Assembly: GCA_051878085.1 (NCBI GenBank)
Contig: JBJEJN010000027.1
Location: 1-64,000 of the forward strand
Length of the DNA stretch: 64,000 nucleotides
From: SFTH01 sp051878085
GTDB lineage: Bacteria; Bacillota; Clostridia; Christensenellales; Aristaeellaceae
Direction of reading: 5' to 3'
Each line of letters begins with the position of its first letter. The first letter of the stretch is position 1. Under the pieces are notes generated by a model that searched no databases, was not told the origin of the DNA, and saw only the letters and a program-made list of their open reading frames with translations. Below are positions 33,767 through 44,297 of the stretch, piece after piece. The translations under genes were made by a program, and so were the position numbers.

Positions 33767-35287
33767 ATGGAAAAAGACCTGATTCTCACCTGTGACGCCG
33801 GAACCACCGGTTGCAAATGCTCCGTGTTCAACCTGCGCGGCGAGGCGCTGTGCTCGGTGCGGCGCGACTATCCCACGCTGTACCCGCGCCCGAACTGGTC
33901 GGAGCAGGAGCCCGACCGCATCCTGGACGCGGTGTACGACGGCATCCGGGAGCTGTTGCAGCAGGTCAGCCCCCAGCGCATCGCCTGCGTGGGTCTCAGC
34001 GGCTCCATGAACGGCTGCATCCCCGTGGACGCGGAGGGCAACGCGCTGCACCCCAACATCATCCACTCCGACAGCCGCACGGGCGCGCAGGTGGAAAAGA
34101 TCGGCAGCGTCATCAACAAGTACCACTTCTACACCCTCACCGGCAACCGCCTGGACACCCACTACACCCTGCCCAAGATTCTCTGGTTCAAGGAGAACCT
34201 GCCGGAGGTGTACAGCCGGGCGCGCTGGTTCATGAACATCAAGGACTACATCTACGCCCACATGACCGGGCGCATCGGCTACACGGACTACTCCGACGCA
34301 TCGCTGACCACGGCGCTGGACATCAACAACCGCTGCTGGGCGGAGGATCTGCTCCACGATCTGGACATCGACAGCAGCCGCATGCCCAAGATCATCCCGG
34401 GCCACGACATTCGCGGCAAGATCACCCGGCAGGTGTACTATCGCACGGGCCTGATCACCGGAACGCCGGTGGCCATCGGCGGCGGCAGCGGCTGCTGCAC
34501 GGCCCGGGGCGCGGGCATCGTCAGCCCCGGCAGCGCCTACACCTACATCGGCTCCAGCGCCTGGGTCTCCCAGATTCAGGATCATCCCGTGCTGGACCCC
34601 AAGGCCCGCATCTTCAACTATCTGGACTCCGACGGCAAGGCCTGCCACGTGATCGGCAACGTGCAGACCGGCGCGGCGGCCTTCGACTGGGCGCTGAAGA
34701 ACCTGCTGGGCAGCCGCGAGGGCTCGCTGGACATCTCCCGGGTGGAGAACATGGCCCGGCAGATTCGCCCCGGCGCGGAGGGCCTCTTGTTCCTGCCCAC
34801 GCTGATGGGCTCCCGCACGCCCTACTGGGATCCCAACACCCGCGGCGTGCTGATGGGCTTCACCCTCTACCATGATTCGCGGCACATCGCCCGGGCAGTG
34901 TACGAGGGCATCGCCTTCGCGCTGAACAGCTGCGCGGAGATCATCTCCGAGTACGGCACGCCCATCCAGTCCATGATGCTCACCGGCGGCGGCGCGCGCA
35001 GCGGCCTGTGGCCGGACATCCTGGCGGCGGTGTTCGGCATGACGACCAAGGTGCACCGGGCTCCCGGCGAATGCACCTCGCTGGGCGCAGCCATCCTGGC
35101 GGGCGTGGGCGTGGGCATCTTCGCCAGCTATGAGGACGCGGCCTCCGTCATCACCACCCGCTCCACCCACCAGGTCAATCCCAGCTGGAAGCAGGTCTAC
35201 GACGAAATCTATCCCATCTACAAGGACGTGTACGAGCGCGTCCGCCCGCTGAGCGACCGCATCGCCGGTCTGGGAATCGGAGGTTGA
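33767..35287 (+). CDS. FGGY-family carbohydrate kinase (xylulokinase-like)
   Basis: 506 residues with RBS AAGGAG. Two actin-like ATPase halves: N-terminal phosphate loop D-A-G-T-T-G-C-K-C near 10-18, sugar contact and catalytic region H-S-D-S-R-T near 98-103, then G-G-G-S-G-C-C-T-A near 238, and C-terminal T-G-G-G-A-R-S-G-L-W near 405 with L-G-A-A-I-L-A-G. The family phosphorylates pentoses, hexoses or polyols; xylulose is the best guess from resemblance to XylB, but no isomerase or transporter lies nearby. Its last codons hold the ribosome site of the next gene. Confidence 0.88.
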   Translation: MEKDLILTCDAGTTGCKCSVFNLRGEALCSVRRDYPTLYPRPNWSEQEPDRILDAVYDGIRELLQQVSPQRIACVGLSGSMNGCIPVDAEGNALHPNIIHSDSRTGAQVEKIGSVINKYHFYTLTGNRLDTHYTLPKILWFKENLPEVYSRARWFMNIKDYIYAHMTGRIGYTDYSDASLTTALDINNRCWAEDLLHDLDIDSSRMPKIIPGHDIRGKITRQVYYRTGLITGTPVAIGGGSGCCTARGAGIVSPGSAYTYIGSSAWVSQIQDHPVLDPKARIFNYLDSDGKACHVIGNVQTGAAAFDWALKNLLGSREGSLDISRVENMARQIRPGAEGLLFLPTLMGSRTPYWDPNTRGVLMGFTLYHDSRHIARAVYEGIAFALNSCAEIISEYGTPIQSMMLTGGGARSGLWPDILAAVFGMTTKVHRAPGECTSLGAAILAGVGVGIFASYEDAASVITTRSTHQVNPSWKQVYDEIYPIYKDVYERVRPLSDRIAGLGIGG

Positions 35288-35289
35288 GC

Positions 35290-36045
35290 ATGGTTCGCCG
35301 CGACAGTGAGGACTTTCAGGTCTACTTCAACCGGATCCGGCCCATCTATCAAGAGCTGTTCAACCTGGCCCACGCCGTCACCGGCGCAAGCGCCCAGGCG
35401 GAGTACAGCCTGCAATACGCCATGCTGGAGTGCTGGAGCCTGGGTGAGCTGCCCTCCAGCCGCCACGGCTTCCGCGAGGCCCTGCGCAGCGCCACCCTGC
35501 ACGCGGCGCTGAAGAACCCCGGCGACGCGGGCGGCGAGGAGGACTGGGACGGCCTGCGCACGCCGTCGAACCCCGACGACCCCATCGCGCGGCTGATCGC
35601 CCAGGAGGGAGTGGAGCTGCGGCGCATGCTGGCGCTGCGCTGCGGCTGCGGATTTTCGCTGCGCAGGAGCGCCCGACTGGCCGGGGTGGAGTACCGCCGC
35701 GCGAAGCAGCTGTTTCAGCGCTTCGAGGCCCGCGCCCGACGCGCGCTGCCCCCGGCGGATCGCCGCCGCTTTGAGCTGCGCATCGCCCGCGCCGTCCGCA
35801 GCGGTCTGACCCAGCCCAATCCGCTGGCCCCGGAGCTGAACAACATGCTGCGCACCTTCCAGATGGACGCGGCCTCGGTGGCGCGCTCCAACCGCCTGCC
35901 CGGGCGCATCCTGCGTCTGATCGTGGCGGCGGTGCTGACGCTTGCATGCATGCTGGTGTTCTGGCTTGCTGCCGTGCTGCTCCAGCCCGCCGTGCTGGAA
36001 TCGCCCGCCGCAGCCAGCGCCGTCGAAACCGTCGCACCCGACTGA
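35290..36045 (+). CDS. Sigma-factor-like protein with C-terminal membrane anchor
   Basis: 251 residues from the ATG at 35290; the RBS GGAGG is in the last codons of the kinase gene. Residues about 10-80 resemble sigma-70 region 2 (A-E-Y-S-L-Q-Y-A-M-L-E-C-W then F-R-E-A-L-R-S-A). Residues about 108-152 resemble region 4 (L-R-R-M-L-A-L-R-C-G-C-G-F-S-L, helix-turn-helix R-S-A-R-L-A-G-V-E-Y-R-R-A-K). A membrane helix follows at 208-231, then a short Ala/Pro-rich outer tail. Such a build suggests an ECF-like factor tethered to the membrane, or a degenerate one turned regulator. Function is inference. Confidence 0.7.
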   Translation: MVRRDSEDFQVYFNRIRPIYQELFNLAHAVTGASAQAEYSLQYAMLECWSLGELPSSRHGFREALRSATLHAALKNPGDAGGEEDWDGLRTPSNPDDPIARLIAQEGVELRRMLALRCGCGFSLRRSARLAGVEYRRAKQLFQRFEARARRALPPADRRRFELRIARAVRSGLTQPNPLAPELNNMLRTFQMDAASVARSNRLPGRILRLIVAAVLTLACMLVFWLAAVLLQPAVLESPAAASAVETVAPD

Positions 36046-36050
36046 AAACG

Positions 36051-36097
36051 CAAAAATCCACGTCCTTACGCACTGTGCGTCGGAACGTGGATTCTTT
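36051..36097. terminator. Bidirectional rho-independent terminator
   Basis: Stem AATCCACGT (36055-36063) with ACGTGGATT (36084-36092), with As on the left and CTTTTTG on the right. It can stop the plus-strand kinase operon and the minus-strand amylase gene. Confidence 0.85.
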
Positions 36098-36103
36098 TTG
36101 CTC

Positions 36104-37551
36104 TTATGCAGGCAGCTCGACGATCACCGGACGACCGTCCGTCTGGATCACGCCGCCGCGAATCTCCACCGGAGAGCCATCCAGCAGGTTCGTGCAGCGC
36201 AGATCGCCCCCGAAGCGCTCGGCGGGCATCCTCACCGGCGTGCCCTTCAGGCTGAACAGGCCCAGATAGCGCCTGCCCTCGCCGCCGAGCTGGGCGCAGA
36301 CCGCATGCTGCGCGTCGTCGGCCGCAGCGCTGAACCAGCAGTCCGCCGGGAAGCGCTTCTTCAGTGCGGCGAGCGTGCGCAGTTCCTCGGAAATATCCCG
36401 CCCGTCCCAGTTCACCGGATCGCGGTCGAACAGGCTGGGCTGGTTTGCATCGCACTTCTCCTCCCCGGCGTAGATCAACGTGCTGCCCTTGAGGAAGAAC
36501 AGCAGCGCGTGCCAGTTGGACAGCGCCACGGGATCGGAAACCCGGGATGCGATGCGGGGCTGGTCGTGGTTCTCCAGGCAGCGCAGCTTGATGTAGTTTT
36601 TCGGGAAGCTGATCTCCTGGCGGTTCAGCGCCTCCACCCACTCGTGCAGCGGCCGCTTGCCCGCCCAGTAGTCGTCCAGCAGCTCACGGATATCGTAGTC
36701 GTACTCCAGATCGAAGGCGGCGTAGCCCTCCGCGTCGGAGTAGATCATCTCCATGCCCTCCCGTCGCGCGGCGAGCTGGAAGCTCATGTGCACGCTCTCA
36801 GCCAGCCAGATCAGATCGGGATTGACCTCCGCGCAGGCCCTGCGGGCCTCCTGCCAGAACGCCACCGGCACCAGCGAGGCCACGTCGCAGCGGAAGCCGT
36901 CCACGATGCCCGCCCACANNNNNNNNNNNNNNNNNNNNNNNNNNNNNNNNNNNNNNNNNNNNNNNNNNNNNNNNNNNNNNNNNNNNNNNNNNNNNNNNNN
37001 NNNNNNNNNNNNNNNNNNACCGGCACCAGCGAGGCCACGTCGCAGCGGAAGCCGTCCACGATGCCCGCCCACAGCTTGAGCGTCTCGATCTGGTAGTCCC
37101 ACAGGCCGCGCACGCGATAGTCCAGATCGATCACGTCTGTCCAGTCGCCGAAGCGGTTGCCAAAGCCGCCGTCGGGCTTGTGATAGAAGAACTCCGGGTG
37201 AATGCCGCGCAGCGTGGAGTCCGGCGAGGTGTGGTTGTACACCACGTCAATGATGCACTTCATGCCGTTTGCGTGAATCGCGTCCACCAGATGGCGGAAA
37301 TCCTCCATCGTGCCGTACTCCGGGTTCACCGTGCGGTAGTCCTTATTGGCGTAGGGACAGCCGAGGCTCCCCTTCTTGCCCTCCACTCCGATGGGATGAA
37401 TGGGCATCAGCCACAATATGTCCGTGCCGAGGGAACGGATGCGGGGCAGGTCACTTTCCAGCGCCCGAAAGGTTCCCTCCTTGGTGTGGTTGCGCACGTA
37501 CACGGAGTAAATCAGCGCATTGCGCAGGGAAAGGTCGGTATTGCGTGCCAT
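36104..37551 (-). CDS. GH13 alpha-amylase-family enzyme interrupted by scaffold gap
   Basis: RBS GGAGG 6 bases before ATG 37551. A 100-N gap at 36919-37018 splits the gene and throws the frame out. The flanks carry the same 55 bases; removing one copy and the Ns (155 bases) restores one 430-residue frame. In that joined protein the GH13 regions are in order: I D-V-V-Y-N-H (102-107), II G-F-R-C-D with nucleophile D171, III acid/base E200, IV N-H-D at 276-278. No signal peptide, so it acts on internal alpha-glucans or oligosaccharides. Short for the family; the C-terminal beta domain is small. Substrate not assigned. Last gene of its transcript. Confidence 0.88.
36864..37073. repeat. 55-base direct repeat flanking the N gap
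   Basis: 36864-36918 and 37019-37073 are identical (both begin ACCGGCACCAGCGAGG and end CCGCCCACA). This is contig-end overlap left unmerged by scaffolding, not a biological repeat: collapsing it makes the amylase frame continuous. Confidence 0.93.
36919..37018. other. Scaffold gap of 100 Ns
   Basis: Exactly 100 Ns, the conventional placeholder for a gap of unknown length. No sequence is likely missing, given the identical flanks. Confidence 0.98.
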
Positions 37552-37569
37552 ATTGCACCTCCGAATTTG

Positions 37570-38694
37570 TCAGTCGTCCATCAGCTCCAGCACCACGCTG
37601 TCCTGAAGCTCCAGTCCCACGGGCGTGAGTCGCAGAAAGCCGCCCTCGATTTCAATCAGACCGTAGCTTTCCAGCTTGTTGAGCTGCCGTGCGTGAGTGC
37701 TCTCAAAGTCCTCGCCGAACTCCGCCCGCCAGCGCGCCAGATCCAGCCCACGCAGCGTGCGGGTGGAAAGCATCAGCACCTCCTCCCGGTGGTCGCGCAG
37801 GCTGCGCAGCGTGCGCTCACACATGCGCTCCCCCGCCAGGTAGCGTTCCAGCTCCGGCGGATTGGAGAAGCGCTCGTTCTCCACCAGCGAGTGCGCCGCG
37901 CTGCCCAGGCCCAGGTAGTCGCCGTCCTGCCAGTAGGTCAGGTTGTGGCGGGACTCATAGCCCGGCACGGCGAAGTTGGAGATTTCGTAGCGCGCAAGGC
38001 CATGCTCCGCCAGACGCTGCACCGCCATGCGCTGCATCTCGTTCACCAGATCGTCGTCGGGGATGTTCGCCTCGCCGCACTCCACCCTTCTCTCCATCCC
38101 GGTGCCCGGCTCCACGATCAGGCTGTAGGCGGAGATGTGCTTGACAGGCAGAGAAACCGCCTGTGCAAGCGTGTCCGACCACTGCTCCATGCTCTGGCCC
38201 GGCAGGGCGTACATCAGATCGATGCTGAGGTTTGTAAAGCCCGTGTCCGCCGCCATGCGCACCGCCTCAACGGCCTGTTCGGGCGTGTGGATGCGGCCAA
38301 GGTTCCGCAGAAGCGCCGCATCGAAGCTCTGCACGCCGATGGACAGCCGGCTCACGCCCGCGCGGCGGTAGGTTTCCAGCTTCTCCGCTGTCAGCGTGCC
38401 CGGATTGGCCTCCAGCGTGATCTCGCAGTCCGGGGCGAAGGGCAGCATTCGCCGCAGGTGGTTCAGCGCATTCGCGATGTACGCCGCGGGCACCAGCGAG
38501 GGCGTGCCCCCGCCGAAAAAGACGCTGCGCGCCTCGTAAGCGCGCAGGCGATCCGCCCAGGCGTCCATCTCGGCACGCAGGGCGGCAAAGTAGTCCTCCC
38601 ACGCGTCCTCCCGGCCCGCAAAGGACGCAAAGTCGCAGTAGGCGCACTTGCGGGCGCAGAAGGGAACGTGGATGTAGATTGCAAGGGGTTTCAT
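37570..38694 (-). CDS. hemW: Radical-SAM heme chaperone HemW
   Basis: 374 residues from the ATG at 38694 (TGAGGA about 8 bases upstream); an earlier ATG lacks a site. The iron-sulfur motif is C13, C17, C20 in H-V-P-F-C-A-R-K-C-A-Y-C. Others: F-F-G-G-G-T-P-S near 55, E-A-N-P-G-T, S-I-G-V-Q-S-F, and D-L-M-Y-A-L-P-G-Q. HemW inserts heme into targets and was long annotated as oxygen-independent coproporphyrinogen oxidase; the HemW subgroup usually follows lepA, as here with one gene between. Confidence 0.94.
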   Translation of the reverse strand: MKPLAIYIHVPFCARKCAYCDFASFAGREDAWEDYFAALRAEMDAWADRLRAYEARSVFFGGGTPSLVPAAYIANALNHLRRMLPFAPDCEITLEANPGTLTAEKLETYRRAGVSRLSIGVQSFDAALLRNLGRIHTPEQAVEAVRMAADTGFTNLSIDLMYALPGQSMEQWSDTLAQAVSLPVKHISAYSLIVEPGTGMERRVECGEANIPDDDLVNEMQRMAVQRLAEHGLARYEISNFAVPGYESRHNLTYWQDGDYLGLGSAAHSLVENERFSNPPELERYLAGERMCERTLRSLRDHREEVLMLSTRTLRGLDLARWRAEFGEDFESTHARQLNKLESYGLIEIEGGFLRLTPVGLELQDSVVLELMDD

Positions 38695-38714
38695 CGTTTC
38701 TGTCCTCAGATGCG

Positions 38715-40169
38715 TCACTTCCGCCGTCTATGCTTGCGCCGGCGCTTCCTCGCGCGCTTATCCAGCGCCAGAACGGCGATGCCCAGCGCCACAGCGCCGC
38801 CCAGCATCCCCAGCAACAGACCCATGCCGCCGGGTGCGCTCTGCTCCGCTGTGGAAACCGGTTCCGCCATGGGTGCAGCGGTCGGCTCCGCAGTCAGAAG
38901 CGGCAGCACGATCTGCGCCGTGGGCTCCGCTGTGGGAATCTTAGTAGGTTCCGGCGTAAGGGTGATTTCAGGGGTAGGCGTGGGTTCCGGCGTGGGGGTG
39001 GGGATGTTTTCGAACATGTCATTTGCGCCGCTGTCCAGCCCCACCGCAGTGAAGTACAGGCCGAAGCGGGCGTTGTCGTACTTGCCGCCGTCCTCCACCT
39101 GGAAGTACTTCTGCTGGGACGCATGCTCCGCATAGCCCAGCCGAGCCACCTCCAGCGGCGTGCGTCCGCCCAGCGCCTCCAGCGGAACCTTCCAGGGCAT
39201 GCTGACCTGGTTCTCCCCGTAGAGGTGGATGTAGAGCTTCTTCACCTGCCACGCGCCGTACCGGGCGGCGGTGTCGGGGAAGCGGGCCGCATCCGCAGCG
39301 GCATCGATGGCGTCCTGCATCAGCCGAGAAGTGATTTTGTGCTGGTTGTGGCCGTACTCGCCGTCGAGGTCGTGGGTGACGATCACCTCGGGCCGATAGC
39401 GGCGGATGCGCGCCACCAACTCCTCCAGGACGTGCTCCTCGCCGCCCCAGAGCTTCAGGCCCTCCTCGATGCTCTTCACGCGCTTGTCCTTCAGGTTGAT
39501 GAAGTCGGGGTAGTCCCGAACGCCCATCGCCCACAGCCCGTTGAGGGCCTCCTGACGGCGGGATCGGCCGCAGTTCGCCATGTAGACCACCACCGTGGGC
39601 CGGTTCTGGGCCACGGTATAGTAGGGAATCGTGCCGCCGAAGAAGATCAGCTCGTCATCCTGATGGGTGGAGACCACCATCAGCTCCGCCTTTTCCACCG
39701 GGGGATTCCAGACATGCACATTTTCCGGCAGCTCGCCCGGGCCGAACACGCGCAGCTCAGCGACGTCCTGCCCCGGCGCGTCCAGCTGCAAAAAGACGTA
39801 CCTCGTCTCCGGCAGCAGGTCAACGCAGAACTCAATGCAGGGAAAGGTAAAGTTCTGATCCCGCGTGCGCAGCAGGTTGCGCTCCGCGTCGTACTCCTCC
39901 ACCTGATAGGCGCTGGGCTCGAAGTCCCAGCCGATCTGCAGCGTGCCTCCCGCAGCGCCCTCCGGCAGCTCTATGCCCAGCCGGGCCCCGTCGCCCTTGT
40001 ACGTCCAGTCGGTGTGCAGGTTGCGATCGGTCAGGTTGCCCTTTTTGCCCTCGCTCACCCAGAAGCCGCACTTCCGGGTGAGCTCCTCCGCCGTCTCCGC
40101 ACAGCACAGCGAGGCGCACAGCAGCGCCATCGCCAGCAGCAGGGGTGCAAGCCTTCTCCAAATCTTCAT
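38715..40169 (-). CDS. Secreted, membrane-anchored PIG-L family deacetylase
   Basis: 484 residues from the ATG at 40169. Signal peptide (1-25, ending C-C-A-E), then a beta-rich carbohydrate-binding-like region (about 30-150), then the PIG-L (LmbE) zinc deacetylase domain (about 160-365). Its metal motif reads H-Q-D-D-E where most have H-P-D-D-E; the second site is T-H-D-L-D-G-E-Y-G-H-N-Q-H. A Pro/Thr/Glu linker (TPTPEP repeats) leads to a C-terminal membrane helix and basic tail, so the enzyme is held at the cell surface. PIG-L enzymes deacetylate GlcNAc-type sugars; the target here could be a wall or host glycan. Inserted between lepA and hemW. Confidence 0.85.
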   Translation of the reverse strand: MKIWRRLAPLLLAMALLCASLCCAETAEELTRKCGFWVSEGKKGNLTDRNLHTDWTYKGDGARLGIELPEGAAGGTLQIGWDFEPSAYQVEEYDAERNLLRTRDQNFTFPCIEFCVDLLPETRYVFLQLDAPGQDVAELRVFGPGELPENVHVWNPPVEKAELMVVSTHQDDELIFFGGTIPYYTVAQNRPTVVVYMANCGRSRRQEALNGLWAMGVRDYPDFINLKDKRVKSIEEGLKLWGGEEHVLEELVARIRRYRPEVIVTHDLDGEYGHNQHKITSRLMQDAIDAAADAARFPDTAARYGAWQVKKLYIHLYGENQVSMPWKVPLEALGGRTPLEVARLGYAEHASQQKYFQVEDGGKYDNARFGLYFTAVGLDSGANDMFENIPTPTPEPTPTPEITLTPEPTKIPTAEPTAQIVLPLLTAEPTAAPMAEPVSTAEQSAPGGMGLLLGMLGGAVALGIAVLALDKRARKRRRKHRRRK

Positions 40170-40181
40170 CCTGTACAAATC

Positions 40182-41990
<1,809 letters not shown>

Positions 41991-42014
41991 ATGGAATCCT
42001 CCGCCTATCTATTC

Positions 42015-42043
42015 ATTTTAATGATACAGGATTCCAATGTAAA
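42015..42043 (-). promoter_or_regulatory. Sigma-A promoter of lepA
   Basis: Minus strand TTTACA (42043-42038), 17 bases, TAAAAT (42020-42015): five of six matches in each box. The -35 lies inside the T-run of the TRAP permease terminator. Confidence 0.75.
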
Positions 42044-42077
42044 AATCAAGTCCACCCCGAGGTTCAGGGTGGACTTT
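42040..42077 (-). terminator. Rho-independent terminator of the TRAP operon
   Basis: Minus strand stem AAGTCCACCC/GGGTGGACTT (42076-42048), 9-base loop, then GATTTTTA. Confidence 0.88.
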
Positions 42078-42109
42078 CGCGTTCAAATATGCACTTTTCA
42101 GCCGGGAAC

Positions 42110-44158
42110 TCAGGCGGTCTGCTTCTTGCCCAGCACCAGCTGGAGCACCACGCCCAGGGCAATCAGCGCGAGGCCGATCACGTCCGTCAGCGTGCCGGGG
42201 ATGATCAGGCACATGCCGCCAGCGATGGTCAGCACGCGCTCGACCACGTTCATCGGCCGCACCAGATAGCCGCTCAGGCCCGCCGCCACGCCGACCATGC
42301 CGATGGTGGCCGTCAGCGCGATCAGAATCACGTCGTACCAGACCACGTCGCCCACGAAGAGGATCGACGGGCTGTAGGCGAACACGAAGGGGATGATGAA
42401 CGCCGCAATTGCCAGCCGCGTGGCCGTGATGCCCGTCTTCATCGGATTGCCCTTCGCGATGGCGGAGCCTGCGTAGGCCGCAAGCGCAACCGGCGGCGTG
42501 ATGTCCGCCACGATGCCGAAGTAGAACACGAAGAAGTGCGCCGCGATGGTGGGAATGCCCATCTTGATCAGGATCGGCGCGCAGGTGGAGGCCATGATGC
42601 AGTAGTTCGCGGTGGTGGGAACACCCATGCCCAGCACGATGCAGCACAGCATGGTCAGCACCAGCGCCAACAGCGAGGAGGAGCCGGAGATGCCCACGAT
42701 GATGTTGATCAGCTTGGACGCAAGTCCCGTGACGGTGAGGCAGCCGGCGATGATGCCCGCCACGCCGCAGGCCACGGCCACGGTGATGACGCCGCGTCCG
42801 CCGGCCTCCAGGGAATCAAAGATGCTCTTTGCGCTGAAGCCGCCGTCCGCGCCGAAGGTTGCCGCAACCACGCCATGCTTGAGCTGCTCGCCCGCCTTCT
42901 TTGCGCGCAGGTAGCGCAGGAGGTTGTTGATAAAGCCCACCGCGATGGCCGCCAGAATGGCGATGGCTGCGGAGAACTGCATGGTCTTGGTGTTGCTGCA
43001 CACCAGGTAGATCAGGATGATCAGGGGCAGCAGCAGATAGCTGTCCTTGATCAGCTGGCGCATGCGGGGCAGCATCTCCTTCGGGATGCCCTTCAGGCCC
43101 AGCTTCTTGGCCTCCAGATGCACCGCGATGAAGATGCCCAGGAAGTACAGCACCGCCGGCAGGATCGCGCGCACGATGATGTTGGAGTAGGGCACGCCCA
43201 CGTACTCCGCCATCAGGAAGGCCGCAGCGCCCATGATGGGAGGCATGATCTGACCGCCGGTGGAGGCAGCGGCCTCAACCGCGCCAGCGAACTCCGGGCG
43301 ATAGCCGGTCTTCTTCATCATCGGGATGGTGACGGAGCCGGTGGTGACGGTGTTGCCCACGGAGGAGCCGGACACCATGCCGCACAGCGCCGAGGACACG
43401 ACCGCGACCTTCGCCGGGCCGCCCGCGAAGCGGCCGCAGAGGCTGTTCGCCAGGCTGATGAAGAAGTCGGAGATGCCGGTGCGCTCCAGGAACGCGCCGA
43501 AGATGATGAATACGACGATGTACTTGGAGCAGACGTTGATCGGGGTGGAAAGCACACCGCTGTCGCCGTAGAACAGCTTGTAGACCACCAGCGGAATGCC
43601 GCCCTTGTTCCACAGGGTCACCAGCGTGTAGATCATGAACACGCCCGCCACGCACAGGATCGGCAGACCCACGCTGCGGCGGCACAGCTCGGCAAGCACC
43701 AGCATGCCAACCGCGCCGGTCACGATGTAGAACATGTCCTTGGTGATGCGCATGTTCAGCTTCACCACGGTCTGGGCGTTGAAGGTGTAGAACAGGAACG
43801 CGCCCGCGCCCAGCACCATCAGCACGATATCATACCAGGGCATGTAATTGACCCGCACCTTGCCCTTCTTGGCCGGGTAGGTCAGAAAACCGATGAGCAC
43901 CACCAGTCCCAGGAAGGAGGACAGGCGGATCTGCTCCATGAAGTTTGCAAACAGGGTCACATAGATGCAGAAGAGCGCAAAGAGCACCGTCAGACTGTTG
44001 ACGATGATCTTGGGAACGCCCTCCCACACGCGCGTGTTCGACTCGCGGTCGAACTTGCGCATGATCGCATCGACATCCGCAGCCGAGCCAACGTCCTCGC
44101 TTACAGCTTCGGTGGCCGGATCGATGATCTTCGGGTCCTTATCGGGGTCTCGCTTCAT
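42110..44158 (-). CDS. Fused TRAP transporter permease (4TM/12TM, TAXI type)
   Basis: 682 residues from the ATG at 44158 (GGAGG 7 bases upstream). The N-terminal part (about 45-180) is the small DctQ-like unit; the remainder is the large DctM-like unit with about 12-14 helices. TRAP-M marks: F-G-A-F-L-E-R-T-G near 223, V-S-G-S-S-V-G-N-T near 267, G-G-Q-I-M-P-P-I-M-G near 305, and P-P-V-A-L-A-A-Y near 548. TRAP systems import organic acids with a sodium gradient. It pairs with the TAXI binding protein just upstream; substrate unknown (carboxylates such as glutamate are known for some). Confidence 0.93.
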   Translation of the reverse strand: MKRDPDKDPKIIDPATEAVSEDVGSAADVDAIMRKFDRESNTRVWEGVPKIIVNSLTVLFALFCIYVTLFANFMEQIRLSSFLGLVVLIGFLTYPAKKGKVRVNYMPWYDIVLMVLGAGAFLFYTFNAQTVVKLNMRITKDMFYIVTGAVGMLVLAELCRRSVGLPILCVAGVFMIYTLVTLWNKGGIPLVVYKLFYGDSGVLSTPINVCSKYIVVFIIFGAFLERTGISDFFISLANSLCGRFAGGPAKVAVVSSALCGMVSGSSVGNTVTTGSVTIPMMKKTGYRPEFAGAVEAAASTGGQIMPPIMGAAAFLMAEYVGVPYSNIIVRAILPAVLYFLGIFIAVHLEAKKLGLKGIPKEMLPRMRQLIKDSYLLLPLIILIYLVCSNTKTMQFSAAIAILAAIAVGFINNLLRYLRAKKAGEQLKHGVVAATFGADGGFSAKSIFDSLEAGGRGVITVAVACGVAGIIAGCLTVTGLASKLINIIVGISGSSSLLALVLTMLCCIVLGMGVPTTANYCIMASTCAPILIKMGIPTIAAHFFVFYFGIVADITPPVALAAYAGSAIAKGNPMKTGITATRLAIAAFIIPFVFAYSPSILFVGDVVWYDVILIALTATIGMVGVAAGLSGYLVRPMNVVERVLTIAGGMCLIIPGTLTDVIGLALIALGVVLQLVLGKKQTA

Positions 44159-44221
44159 ATTGTCTCCTCCCATGACCGGAAAGAATCCGCCAAATTTTCT
44201 AAAATGCCGCCGATACATGAC

Positions 44222-44258
44222 GGGGGACTATGGCGAAACGCCTTCGCCGTAGTCCCCC
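44222..44258 (-). other. Intercistronic hairpin in the TAXI-TRAP operon
   Basis: GGGGGACTA-T-GGCGAA paired with TTCGCC-G-TAGTCCCCC, 5-base loop, no T-run on either side. It lies between the binding-protein gene and the permease gene, a usual place for an RNA stabiliser or partial terminator that keeps the binding protein more abundant. Confidence 0.6.
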
Positions 44259-44297
44259 TGTTCTATCTCCGCGCTTTGCACGCGCGGTCAGCGTTCC

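Noticed and set aside
36864..37073. A true direct repeat or target-site duplication of a mobile element
   Set aside because: The copies exactly flank a placeholder gap and lie inside coding sequence that joins perfectly after collapse; no transposase is near.
36104..37551. A frameshifted amylase pseudogene or two separate genes
   Set aside because: The break is the arbitrary 100-N gap; collapsing the duplicated flank restores one frame.
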